64,000 bases of DNA from positions 15,449,471 to 15,513,470 of the forward strand of contig OZ023267.1 of NCBI GenBank assembly GCA_964006375.1, read 5' to 3'. Origin of the DNA: Tillus elongatus (Eukaryota > Arthropoda > Insecta > Coleoptera > Cleridae). Positions 16,216 through 29,394 of this stretch are shown here, one piece after another. Numbering within the stretch: position 1 is the first letter of the stretch; each line of letters opens with the position of its first letter. Under the pieces are notes generated by a model that saw only the letters and a program-made list of their open reading frames with translations, was not told the origin of the DNA and searched no databases. A program made the position numbers and the translations under genes.

Positions 16216-16920
16216 TGGATATTAATTAATTAAAAACTAGACTAGTGCCAGCAGTAGCATATTAGGTGATCTATAAAGCTACCCACCACTGAGAAAGATA
16301 CTAGAACAGTGTGTACCAAAGGAGGATGGATATATAGAGTTTTAGTTTTGTTATAATTAATATTATTAATCTGTAGTGGTAGCATTATTTTATTTATCTA
16401 TCAGTATTAGGTTTTATTTAATTTCATATTTTTTTTCCTCATGTTAAAATGTATATTAAATATTACGTACTCCATGTTTTAGTTATAATTTATAAATTAG
16501 TAAAAAACTTTTGTTAGTAAAAGATTTTCAAAAAACTGAGTATTTTTCTCTACAAAGAAAAATAGTTAAGCTCCCCTTGCTACCAGCAGATTGCCATTTG
16601 TTAACCAAGTTTTCCATCTAAAATGTTACAACTTACGTGTGTTCTGATAAGCCCGTATAATTAACAAACTTTTATTGACTATAACATTTAACGAAAGCAG
16701 AAAAGAGAAAAAAATCAATTTCTAAAAAGTCCCTGGATAAATAGTCTTTTCACTAAAGCTTTACAAGTGGCAGACCTCTCCAAAAATCAGAGGCATATCA
16801 ATCTATTCGTCATGAAAAGCAATTTTTCTTTACCAAATACAACCACTAGACCTATATCAAACTTCAACTGCACAAAAATAGGTGAACATCTTGTTTCTAC
16901 CGACAGGGGGATAGCTGTAT

Positions 16921-16922
<2 letters not shown>
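16216..16922. other. Unassigned AT-rich spacer
   Basis: A frame at 16767-17039 runs into a TA tract and is not convincing. No other structure seen. Confidence 0.4.
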
Positions 16923-17011
<89 letters not shown>

Positions 17012-17286
17012 TCTGAGCGATAACTTAAAAAATAATTGACCGATTTTTTTCAAACTTTGCACGTATCTGTCTTTGTAGATATTTTGGACGAGTTTCTTAG
17101 GCCAACAGTGTTACTTCTTTTGAAAACAATGAAGTTATTTTGATGAAATTCGGTTTACATGCAGCTCTCATAGAGATTTTATTACGTACTAAAGTTGAGG
17201 TTTCTAGGTACGTAGATATACACATATTGTAGGTACAAAGACTTTAATATAAATTAGATATCATAACGCACTTACTGCGTCCGGAA
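16923..17286 (+). mobile_element. Family H element, copy H12 (5'-truncated)
   Basis: (TA)n 16923-17008, then GAGCGATAACTTAAAAAATAA and the 3' end ATCATAACGCACTTACTGCG then TCCGGA. It ends about 185 bp upstream of the first BTB exon, probably inside the upstream intron of gene copy 1. Confidence 0.65.
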
Positions 17287-17471
17287 TATTTTTTTATTAA
17301 ATCACCAGGCGTTTTAGTTGCTTTATTTTGAGCTTGTAACGAATTTTCATATAATTTATTTAACTAGGCCCTATAGTCTCTAAGTATTAGTATGGAACGG
17401 TTTCACCCAGTTATGGAAATAACGACAAATGAATCAAGTAGACTTCGTGCTAATTATGGATTCTATTTCAG
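17287..17471 (+). other. Upstream intron end and splice acceptor, gene copy 1
   Basis: TTCTATTTCAG ends at 17471 and is a good acceptor. Homology with copy 2 continues through it (ATGAATCAAGTAGACT in both). The exon would then open with 35 nt before the ATG at 17507. The 5' exon(s) and promoter are not identifiable in the window. Confidence 0.6.
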
Positions 17472-17506
17472 TGAATGATAAGGACAATCCCCAGAAGATC
17501 TCCAAG

Positions 17507-19353
17507 ATGAGCTCATCCCAGCAGCAACAGCCCCCTCGTCAGCAGCAGTACTGTCTCAGGTGGAACAACCATCGCACCAATCTACTCAGCGTCTTCGACG
17601 AGCTCCTACAAAATGAGGCATTCACTGATGTCGTGTTAGCCTGTGAAGATGGCAAACTGCGATGTCACCGCATAGTACTCGCTGCTTGCTCACCGTATTT
17701 CCAGTCATTGCTCACCGATCTGCCTTGCAAACACCCCATCATCGTCCTCAAAGACGTCAGACTGGAAGACATGCGTGCCATACTCGAGTACATGTATCGT
17801 GGAGAAGTCAACGTTGCTCAAGACCAGCTAGCTGATTTACTGAAAGTCGCAGAATCGCTCAAAGTTAAAGGATTGGTGGAAGAAAAAGGTTGTAGGCCAC
17901 CACCTCCAGTCACAAATATTCCAGAGCCTATGGAACGAGTTATTTCCCCACCCTCGCCACCTTCTCCACCACATATATCTACATCAACTCCAAACAACCC
18001 AGTGAACAGTTCTAGTAGCGCCTCGCCGCCCCATTTCAAATCACATCACTCGTCCTACGTTTATAAGGGCTTTGGTACTCCGAATTCCACAGGTAGGCCT
18101 ATGCCCGTTTGGCCCCATATGTCTCTGCCGCCTTCACAATCGCCTCACTCTTATGATGCTGCTGATATGAGCCCTCTAAAAAGGAAAAAGATTTCCAGTT
18201 TTTCTATGCACAAGGATACACCTATTTTACGTACTGTTCTTGGGCAGGGTCAACCAGATTCTTCGCAGCAGCCTGTTAGTTTGGTTTGCAGACCTGATAG
18301 TAGAGGGTCTATCATCAATGGTTCAGAACTAGATAAGGTAAGTCAAAGAAAAATCTATGAATGTAGTCAAGCATTAAGCATTTTGCGAAATATATTTTCA
18401 TATATGAATTAATTCTTCGGTCAGTACAAACAAACGAGTTTTTCAATTATCTCCTCTTTTGTTTTAAAATCTCAAGAACAGGAATGTCAATACATACCTA
18501 ACTAGGTTTTAAATATTTAATAATATAGAATATCTATAAATAGGTCAAGGGTGGAGTATAAGCATCTGCCCTCGTAGGCCAGAACGTAAAATGACCTCTC
18601 ATTAAATTAGCTTGTAATAACTTATTTAGCTGTATGTGTAACGTATCCATTTTTTTGCAGTTGCACCCGAAAAACGAACCCTCAGAAGACGCTCAATCGA
18701 CGTATACAGATTTTTCCGAGGAAAGTAGTAAAGAAGTAAAATTAGGAGTATCATCCTCGTCACCGCAAGCCTTATCCAATATTGCCACATACGTGCCTGC
18801 ACATAATCGTGAATGGAACAAGAGATACAAACAATACACAAGAAATGACATTATGGCGGCTATAGACGAAGTGCGAAACGGACACTCCGCCTTGCAGGCC
18901 GCTAAAAAATACGGTGTGCCTTCAAGAACCCTCTACGACAAAGTGAAAAAGCTTGGCATAACCACACACAGGCCTTTCAAGCGTGGTGCAAATGGGAGTG
19001 CGTGTTTTCCTTACGCTCACTTCGGAGATCAAGAACTACCAGACGGTGCTTTAAACAACAACTCCCAAGCGTCGGCTTTCTTGGAGGCCACTACATTATT
19101 GCAGCACGCTTTAGATAACAGCGGCGAGGAGAAGAGGGAAGCTCTGATAGCAATAGCAGCAGCTGCTGCGGCTGCTCATGAGCACCATCACACGCCTTCC
19201 AGCCCAAAGTTCCACCACAGTCCGGAAGGAAGTTCTGGTCCTGGTGGAGGATACCATAGCAGCGACGCGGAAGATCACATACAGGACCTCAGCGTACATA
19301 GACACCAGGTGATAGTGGCGAATCCAGATACGGTGAAGGTGGAGGCCGACTAA
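17507..19353 (+). CDS. BTB-Pipsqueak transcription factor, copy 1 (bric-a-brac-like)
   Basis: Join 17507-18337 and 18661-19353, phase 0, giving 507 residues. Residues about 13-127 form a BTB/POZ dimerisation domain (QQYCLRWNNH, FTDVVLACEDG, AACSPYFQSLL, ILEYMYRGEVNV). A Ser/Pro-rich linker holds a basic SPLKRKK stretch, a likely nuclear signal. Residues about 332-377 form a Pipsqueak helix-turn-helix (RYKQYTRNDIMAAID, GVPSRTLYDKVKKLGI) that should bind DNA. An alanine run and an acidic, His-rich tail follow. Introns are canonical (AAG/GTAAGT, TTTGCAG/TTG). The ATG at 17507 has good context; upstream frame remains open to the acceptor, so an extra 5' coding exon cannot be excluded. BTB-psq proteins are nuclear developmental regulators in insects. 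I favour the bric-a-brac group over ribbon or pipsqueak, with moderate confidence, so I give no symbol. Confidence 0.93.
18338..18660 (+). other. Intron of gene copy 1 (323 bp)
   Basis: Donor GTAAGT at 18338 and acceptor TTTTTTTGCAG ending at 18660. No repeat inside, in contrast to the 2658-bp intron at the same position in copy 2. Confidence 0.9.
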
Positions 19354-19519
19354 CTAGAAAGGGCACTTCCATCTGCCCCTGACGAGTGCAATACTCCCGG
19401 ACTCTCACTTAGGTTAAGGTAGATCGGCGGGAGGGCCGTAAGTAACCCGTAAGACTGATAGGTTTAGTCATATGACATGAGACTGATCTGCGACCCTCCT
19501 TCGTATTCTTCAATCCTGC

Positions 19520-19527
19520 TGTACATA
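19520..19527 (+). promoter_or_regulatory. Pumilio-type element TGTACATA in 3' UTR
   Basis: TGTACATA fits the UGUANAUA consensus bound by PUF proteins. It is retained at the equivalent place in copy 2 (49019-49026) although neighbouring bases differ. Binding is inference. Confidence 0.45.
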
Positions 19528-20244
19528 GAATAGAGGCATGGCCGCTTGGACGGCCACCAATCCGTGCAATTATAACACTTTAAGACTGATAAATGATGAA
19601 CTGATTAGTATAGCCCGCTGAACAACAACGCGTCATGTGCTTTGGAGCATACAGACCCAGAAAAAAAACAGAGCACAGCATGTAGATAGAGATTACGCCA
19701 TATAGGGTACCACGGGTGATAGTTATAAGATTTATTTTGTCAGGAGAACTTTATTTATGTTAAAAATGATTTTTACCTAACCTCACAGATGGTTAAGCCA
19801 TTATACAGACGCCGATTTATGGACAAATAAATGTTCCATTTGTGGTGCACGCCAGTGCACGATTCGCTTGCACCATTGTCTGTTGTTTTACTATCATCTT
19901 GTTGCAGCACAGAAAACTGTAAGTCATAAACTGTAATCTACCATCACATCCACGTTTGTGGACCCTCGTTGGTTGCCATTTTCTTTAAGACTGATTATTA
20001 TTTATTACTGTTAACTTCTGTCCAAAGTATTGTTATTCCATTGCTCAAATTTAATTTAATTATATGTAAAAAGAATACGTTTGTTCCAACAATGATTTCA
20101 TAAAGGTTTTATTCAAAGTTGTCACATGCAAACACAACACAATAATATGCGCTGCTTGAGGCAGTGCATATATAGGGCGAGGCAATAAATCCGAGTATTT
20201 AGAAACTAAGAAGCACTTATAATTCACTAAGTAAAGATTAGAAC

Positions 20245-20375
20245 CTGTGATGAGCACCGACAAGCACACTTGGAGAACCCAAATCGCCACAACACATTTT
20301 AAAAGACCGATCGAAACGATCGTTAGGTCTTTTAAAATGTGTTGTGGTGATCTGGGTTCTCCAAGTGTACTTGCA
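20245..20375. repeat. Palindromic Penelope-type end
   Basis: A near-perfect inverted repeat: arms ACACTTGGAGAACCCAAATC and AACACATTTTAAAAGACC mirrored around CGATCGAAACGATCG. The same arms occur at 42545-42750 and once (single arm) at 8400-8500. It lies inside the duplicated 3' flank, and the matching place in copy 2 (about 53400-53520) has a different sequence, so it inserted after the duplication. Confidence 0.75.
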
Positions 20376-20404
20376 TTGATAATGTTTTACCGATATTTAT
20401 CAGA

Positions 20405-20410
20405 AATAAA
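20405..20410 (+). terminator. Candidate polyadenylation signal, gene copy 1
   Basis: AATAAA in GAAATAAAAGCA, conserved at 53544-53549 in copy 2. It would give a 3' UTR of about 1 kb. Confidence 0.45.
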
Positions 20411-20504
20411 AGCAGTATATTTAAACAATTTTTTTATTCAGTGTGTCATTTGTCTCCTAGCACTTGTAACTTTCTTGTTTTAAATGTTTATTATTATCTA
20501 AGTT

Positions 20505-21020
20505 AGAAACAAAATTTTTTCACGTTAACATTAATTTTTAACTTATTAGAGTTGTCGGCTCAATTTGCATGGCTTTTTCTAGTATCAGTTTTAATAATTG
20601 ACAACAGCTTTGTAGAGTTTTACGCTTTCTGTAGCTGCTAGTCGCTTTGTTAGCCTGTATAATGCTTAGATACTAGACCCATCAGAAACCTAGTTTTTCA
20701 CACGACCACCTTTTATATTCTAGCTATTAACTCCCTGAAGATGGTTCGAAAGAACCGAAACTCGTAGGGTTTTGAAAAATAAAACCTGTCTGGATGAAAA
20801 GCCTTTAATTTTATCCTTTGATTATGTCAAACCCAGGCGTATGACGTAATAATACTATTTCTCTGGATTCACAAAGGTTTGTTTTATTCGCTGTAACCGG
20901 TTTTGCTGTTACAGATAAGAAAACAAACCTTTGTGAAGCAAGCGAAATAGTCACTACGTCTCTATTCAGCAAACTTGTCTGTAATTTTGTACGTGATGTC
21001 AATGTTCGGATCTAAAAATA
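20505..21020. repeat. Penelope-type 3' motif and a second inverted repeat
   Basis: 20738-20790 reads CCTGAAGATGGTTCGAAAG, AACCGAAACTCGTAGGG and a short A-rich tail: the 'GAAGATGG ... CGAAAC' layout of Penelope-like 3' ends. At 20868-20940, TTCACAAAGGTTTGTTTT is mirrored by AAAACAAACCTTTGTGAA. No coding sequence. Confidence 0.55.
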
Positions 21021-21021
21021 G

Positions 21022-21325
21022 TAACACCCCAAGAGGGCTGACAATTTACTAAATTGCCAGTTGGTTGTATACATTCTCTATTTTTTAACACTTTGTGTTA
21101 TTTGGAGCTGGCGTGACAACATACTACTTGGTTCCGCAACTAGGTGGCGGCACGTTAGTTCATGTCTCACCACTCACTTAGTGTTGGAAGGCTGGCTACC
21201 ATAGCTGTTTTACTTTATAGGTGTATTTTCACTGCAACTAGTATGCCGTCCTGACGAGCTCTAATTAGAGCGAAACCGGTCTACGGTTCTAATTGTTGAG
21301 AGAATGCATCTAGCCTTACCTCAAG
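21022..21325 (+). repeat. Dispersed repeat P1, copy 2
   Basis: Matches 1-345 and the reverse complement of 63055-63295, but with blocks in a different order: the ACTAGTATGCCGTCCTGACG to GCGAAACCGGTCTACGG part follows the GGTGGCGGCACG part here and precedes it at 1-345. Such permutation is expected from tandem, partly duplicated Penelope termini. Confidence 0.6.
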
Positions 21326-22244
21326 AGTGCTTAACACAACCTGGAAAATGTAAAAATAATTTTTAAAGGAAATGCAACTGATGAGGCACTTTTTTGAGAA
21401 TTGGGGGATCTGCTCAACATCATCACCTTAATTTACTTCTAAATTCTGCAAAGCATAAAGAACCTCCTCCTTAGACAGTTGATGCTTTTACCAGGTGCCA
21501 ACAGTTGAGTAATTTGGTCAACGTATGCCTTAATCAGTACCGCTGAGTTCCAGCTTGAACCAAACTGTTGCCGATTTTTCGAAGATTATTTAATTTTCGA
21601 CGACTAACCCAAGATAAGGTTGATGAGTGCGTTGTTAAGTAGCCAGCCGCTGTTCTAGATTTGTCTATTTTCACAGGTATGGCTTGTGATTTTCAATTGA
21701 TGGAAACTTGTTCGAAAAGTTGGATGGAAATCATTTGGTGTGTAATTTGATTACATCCCGCTAATAATCGTCATTTTCCACTGGTTTGGTTATTTGAAGC
21801 GGCGCTATATCTACTGACTGAGCTAAATTTTCTATCGCCAGTGCTATCACAATTGGTATCAAGTAAATTATCAGCTAATTTTATTAAAACGGGATTTTTA
21901 AGTTGATCATTATTTTCATTATTCATTTTCAAATTTAAAACTTTAAAAAAATTGATCTTATTTGGGGGTTATTTTTTTCTTTAACTCGATGACTGTCGGC
22001 TCTGGCCATTAGCGCAATTTTCAGATTTTCATTTATTTTAATTTTCCGGACAATGTCAACTTTTTGTCAGCCCTCCCGGGAATTGAACCCCAATATTTGG
22101 GGTTTTGACTACAGACTATAGCGCGTAATTTTAAAATGACAGATAATGTCAAAATACTCCTTGGAAGTTAACAATGCGATCATAAGATTTCCAACCGCTG
22201 AGTTTTATCAACAGTCAACTAAGAGCGCTTACACTCAGCCGTTG
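21326..22244. other. Unassigned spacer with a B-box-like relic
   Basis: No open frame of interest. On the minus strand, 22070-22095 reads GGGGTTCAATTCCCGGGAGG, which looks like a pol III B box, but no A box lies at the right distance. Possibly a decayed tRNA-derived SINE. Confidence 0.35.
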
Positions 22245-22990
22245 GCGTTGTCATACAATTCATGTTATCTGTATAATTTGGTGTTAAATGTAAACTGATA
22301 ACCTTGATATCATTGTGGGTGGTCTTAAAATAAGAGGCTACATCATACAGATCAGTAGCAATCTCATCGTCAAAGTTGTTACTATTATTATTTTTGATTT
22401 GTGATACTAAACTGTTACTTACAAACACTAATTATAACATGATCTGCCTGGAGGTTCAGTTTTAAATAAAAAAGTTAGATAGTGATGGACAAATTTTCAT
22501 TGTATAAAACATATGCAAGTTATAGAATCTTATGACTTTCCTCTCTCACAATAACATTATAAAACATTTTTACAAACAAAAAAAAAACATTCTTCTGTGG
22601 CTAATGATAGAAACATCTAGGAAACCACCCTCTCCTATATCCACTACTACCACAAAAACTACATTCTACTTTCTAAATAGTTATCTAACTTTATTATTAC
22701 ATCTCCTCAGGACTAACTGTGAGTAAAAAATTGTGGAGTATGCTTAAACGTTTAAAACTCTTAAAAGCAGTGTCTCGGGTGTTAATGATTATCATTAGTT
22801 TTGTTAACCATTGTTGGAACAAATTTTAATATAATACATTGTTTCACATTCTGTCCTAACCAAGATAGTGATATCCAATGTGGGCATTTAAAGCCGGTAA
22901 TATGATTACTACAAACTACCTCATGTATAAACTAGATCAATAGAGATATTATATTATTCCTGTACTGTGTACATACCAGAGCTTTATATC
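22245..22990 (+). repeat. Duplicated flank block, copy 1 side
   Basis: Aligns collinearly with 57790-58470. Shared landmarks are CAGTTTTAAATAAAAA, GTTATAGAATCTT, CATTGTTGGAACAAATT and TAAACTAGATCAATAGAG. It is part of the segmental duplication that carries the two BTB genes. No coding content seen. Confidence 0.75.

Positions 22991-22993
<3 letters not shown>

Positions 22994-23073
<80 letters not shown>
22994..23073. repeat. (TA)n microsatellite, 80 bp
   Basis: Pure TA at the left edge of the foldback element. The matching place in the paralogous block (about 58460-58490) is only a short TA-rich stretch. Confidence 0.95.
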
Positions 23074-23079
<6 letters not shown>

Positions 23080-23871
23080 CACAGGCTGTCCCAATAGTGT
23101 GTAATTCCTCTATATATCCCTTACCCTAAAAGCTAGCCTAAAAAACTTCCAACAAGATTTTCTTGCGATTATCTAAGCTATATCGAGAAAATATATTTAG
23201 CGTTGTGGAACATCCGGTTGCACCGGAAGTAGCTATCAACTTCGTTATTTTAAATGGAATGCTATACTTTTTATTGCATTTTTGGATAGAGATTAAAAAA
23301 TAAGTGTGACTTTGTGTATCATACCCTATAGCTATCTTTGATACTTGTGAAAATATTACGACTTTCTTTTTTTTTTTAGCTCCGATTTATGTTACTTCAA
23401 ACGTATGCTGTGGGTTGAGCTTTGAGTTTTCCTGTCTTAAATTCGAAATATCAATAAACGACATTCAAGTCTTTGAAATAGTTAAAGAATAATTTATTAT
23501 CATTGTGCAGGGTGTATTTATTTTATGTTACAACATACCTAACTTTAAAGTGGCATAACTTGTTATTTTCAAATGGGACGCCCTATTAGATAGACGTTTT
23601 TTTACTTTTCACCACGTAAGGGCAACAACAATCAATGAATTGGAACACCCTATATTTTATGGATAGCTCATTCAATTCTACATCGATGTAGTATGGGTTT
23701 CCCTATATCTATAGTTGATAGTTTTCGAGTTAGAGTAGTTTGTTTTACTTTCGCTTGTAAAAATTATATTCAGTCAGATACAGGAGGCACAGAGAACGTA
23801 ACAACTCATCTATTGTGAGATGACAGATAAACGTCACTAAAATTTTGAATAGTTCTAATGTATTGTCTTTT

Positions 23872-25220
<1,349 letters not shown>

Positions 25221-25257
25221 TTTTTTAGATTATTCTTTTATGTTAATTATTGTGGTT

Positions 25258-25331
<74 letters not shown>
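25258..25331. repeat. (TA)n microsatellite, 74 bp
   Basis: Between TTATTGTGGTTTA and TGACATAAG, close to the loop of F1. Followed by a short (TAA)n run near 25388-25407. Confidence 0.95.
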
Positions 25332-25333
<2 letters not shown>

Positions 25334-25962
25334 CATAAGTATAATAATATATTATATATTATACATATGTTACATAACTATAATAGTAATAATAATAATA
25401 ATAATAAACCACAGTCATTAGCATAAAAAATTAACTTAAAAAAGGCGATACCTTAGAACTATTCGAAATTTTAGTGACGTTTATCTGTCATCTCACAGTA
25501 AATATCAGTTGTTACGTTCTCTGTGCCTCCTGTATCTGACAGAATACAGTTTTTACAAGCAAAAGTAAAACAAACCACTATAACTCGAAAACTGTCAACT
25601 ATAGATATAGGGAAACTCATAATACATCGATGCAGAATTGAATGACTTACCTGACCAACCTATAAAATATAGGGTGTTCCATTTGAAAATAACAAGTTAT
25701 GCCACTTTAAAGTTAGGTATGTTGTTGTAACCCAAAACAAGGACACCCTGTACAATGATAATAAATTATTCTTTAACTATTTCAAAGACTGGAATGTCGT
25801 CTACTGATAGTTCGAATTTAAGGCAGGGAAACTCAAGTCTCAACCCACAGCATGCGTTTGAAGTAACATATAAATCGGAGCTAAAGAAAAAGAAAATCCT
25901 AATATTTTCACAAATATTAAAGATAGCTATGGGGAATGTTACACAAAGTTACACTTATTTTT

Positions 25963-26684
<722 letters not shown>

Positions 26685-26905
26685 GTTTTTAATATCTATC
26701 CAAAAATGCAATAAAAAGTATACCATTCCATTTAAAATAACGAAGTTGATAGCTACTTCCGGTGCAACCGGATGTACCACAAAGCGGTATATATTTTCTC
26801 GATATAGCTTAGGTAATCACAAGAAAATTTTGTTGAAAGTTTTTTTGGCTAGCTCTTAGGGTAAGAGATGTATAGAGGAATTACACACTATTGGGACAGC
26901 CTGTA

Positions 26906-27470
26906 GATATTATATTCACTGTTGTTCGTTGATTGAGTATCTTCAGGAACAACTACTAAGACCAAGAAAAGTGTGTTCATATTTACATTTGCCTTAATTT
27001 TTAATCAGATGGTTACTATCATTTTTTGCTAGTAATTTTATTATATTATTTTTGATTTTATGTAATGTTATTGTTAGAAATAGTTATTATATCGCACTGC
27101 ACCTATGTATGTAATGCATTTTAATTATTAAGTAAAAATTAAAATTCTTGTTCTAAACTCTGGTGTTTTATTTTCGACTTACGAATAACAGACGGAAGGA
27201 GTTCGACAAAAAATTGAGGATGGTGAGGTGGAACTGCTGCCTGGCGTAGTTAATTGAATGTAGTCGCAGAAAAAAAAACTATTAAGAAACAAAATACATA
27301 CACACACCAACACCATCAATTTAAGGGCAAGTAGTAACAGGTACTCACAATGCTGAGTTTGAAAATGTGTATTTGGCGGGAGGTTAAAATACTTGACCAC
27401 TTGTTAGATCTGAGACTGTTATTTCAAGTCATGTCTGAAGAAACAGTTGTAAAAGTTTAAGAAATGGAGT
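26906..27470 (+). repeat. Duplicated flank block with SINE remnant, copy 1 side
   Basis: 26906-27180 aligns with 58480-58760 (CAACTACTAAGACCAAGAAA, GCACTGCACCTATGTA). 27185-27470 aligns with 61140-61465 and includes a 5'-truncated SINE (CTGCCTGGCGTAG, AAGAAACAAAATACATA). In the paralogue the two parts are split by the LINE and the palindromic element. Confidence 0.7.
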
Positions 27471-27808
27471 TAGTCTTCACAAGGTAGACTTCGTATACTT
27501 TTAATACAGACAATAGAGAATTTGTTTCTGCATTCAACTACAGGAGTTTTATTTTCTGATACATAGGTTCAGAATGACGTACTGAATGTAAAAACACAAA
27601 ATCGTTACAAATTAGGAGGGCGGAAGTGCCGCCATTTTGAGAAAAACTGTTTCGGTCTATATCTCCGTTACCGTGCACTCTAGGCCAAAAATGGTAATGA
27701 CCTTTATTGTAGATAATTGCATTTATCATCTTTTTTTATTAAATATTTCTTTTGTATCACTCACCGTTTACAACTTATAGGACTATTAGGATTCATTTAT
27801 TGACTTTT

Positions 27809-29090
27809 AGTGAATTTTCTTAATAAAAAAAAACACTAATGAGGAGATCTCGACTTTTTTTTGAAATTTTTTTTTAAATGAGCGCTAATTATGCCCCCTA
27901 GAACACATATCCGGGGTCAGTTTCGATTTTTATGTTTCTTTCGAAAAAAAGTTATATCTCCAGAAATAACAAAGTAAGGGAAACCAAATTTAGTAAGCGT
28001 GTTTGTATTATAAAGAGTGCACCATGTACCAAAATTTAGGTCTTTAAGTTTAAGGATATAAAAATTACAGGCAGTTAAAGAAAAAATTTTTGGAGTTTTC
28101 CTTAAAACGTCAAACTCACAATTTTAAACGTCAAAATTGGCACTGTTTAGGCAAAGAACGTAAAACAAATACGGTAAACGGGTTTATATCGCTAGAGGTA
28201 AATTACCTACCAAAATTTCGCTCTGTAGGTCAAAAGACAAAAAAGTTACAGGCATTTAAAGAAAAATAAATTGGGGTTTTCCTCAAATCGTCAAAGTCGC
28301 GATTTAAAACGTCAAAATTGGCAACATTTAGGCAAAGAACTTGAATCTAATACGGGCTATGGAAAGAAAATGTCTCAAGGAGAATGTTTTACAAACCCGC
28401 CTTAGTTTCAGCCGTCATTGTCCTTCATTTTACTAAAATGTTATCAGAAAATTCATTTGAAATAGACCCTTTCTCTGATGTTTGGCAGTAGTCTTAGATA
28501 TAGAGTTTATCGTTTAATGGTATATAATTTTTGTCGAATTTGCGTAAAAAATCAATAAAGCTCAATATATTCGTTATTATACGATATGAAAAAAAATATA
28601 TACATTAATTATAGGGTATCTTGAGCTACATCTTAAAAAATTATTACTATAATCACAGGCTGGACCATAAGTCGTTGGTGATACAATTTTTCTTTTTTTT
28701 TTAGTCGAACACGCCTTATGTTATTGCATTTTTGCATTTTCCATCGAAATATAAGGCACCTTTGTAGGAAAAGTAATTCTGGATGCAGCAAGTGCGTTAT
28801 GGTAGCGAAATTTGATTAAATGATTTATATTTGAAAAGCTCAATTTGCTATTAACCTATAAGGTTGACCAAGAAACGGTTTTTTTCGGGAACACTTCAAG
28901 TTTACTATCGGAAATTTTTGTACGTTTTCAAACAATAAAGTTATTTTGATGAAACATGGCGCATTGTTTTTATTGTATAGGTTATACTGGTAACCAAATT
29001 TGAATGCCTGCTTTCTTAAAAAAAACATATTTGCTATTAAAAACATTTTTATGAAAATTCACTACTATAACGCACTTGCTGCGTCCAGAA
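27809..29090 (+). mobile_element. Family H element, copy H15, without a TA tract
   Basis: 5' AGTGAATTTTCTT ... ACACTAATGAGGAG, CCGGGGTCAG running directly into TTTATGTTTCTTTCG, so the TA tract is absent. Two post-TA segments are joined (27950-28170 and 28185 on). 3' GAAAATTCACTACTATAACG, CACTTGCTGCG, TCCAGAA. The uninterrupted foldback copy at 41170-41190 (TTGACTTTTTTACC) is the empty site: here TTGACTTTT|AGTGAA and CAGAA|TTTTTTTACC. Confidence 0.85.
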
Positions 29091-29299
29091 TTTTTTTACC
29101 TATATCTTTGTTAATAATTGTTTAAACAATAAAATGCTTATAACTTAACTTTTCAGTAGACAAATTTCCTACAACTTTTACTGAAGACTTTTCTTCTCGA
29201 ATTAATATTTTCAAAGTTATAACGCGTTAACTTCAAAAATCCTGTGCCTAAACGGTTGACGCCAGTCTGGGCATGAAAACTGAGTCATCCAACATCTGT

Positions 29300-29301
<2 letters not shown>

Positions 29302-29391
<90 letters not shown>
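29302..29391. repeat. (TA)n microsatellite, 90 bp
   Basis: Pure TA in the loop of foldback F2, outside family H context. Confidence 0.95.

Positions 29392-29394
<3 letters not shown>

Larger units (their letters stand above)
19354..20410 (+). other. 3' UTR of gene copy 1
   Basis: The first ~290 bp match 48855-49165 with very few changes. By my hand alignment about 3 differences fall in the first ~148 positions, fewer than in the coding exons. The rest (19790-20500) aligns to 52930-53660. A shared AATAAA sits at 20405. This is consistent with a long, regulated 3' UTR. Confidence 0.65.

Noticed and set aside
17818..18039. Antisense open frame in the BTB exon
   Set aside because: Shadow of the Pro/Ser-rich coding strand; no conservation expected and no start or stop logic.
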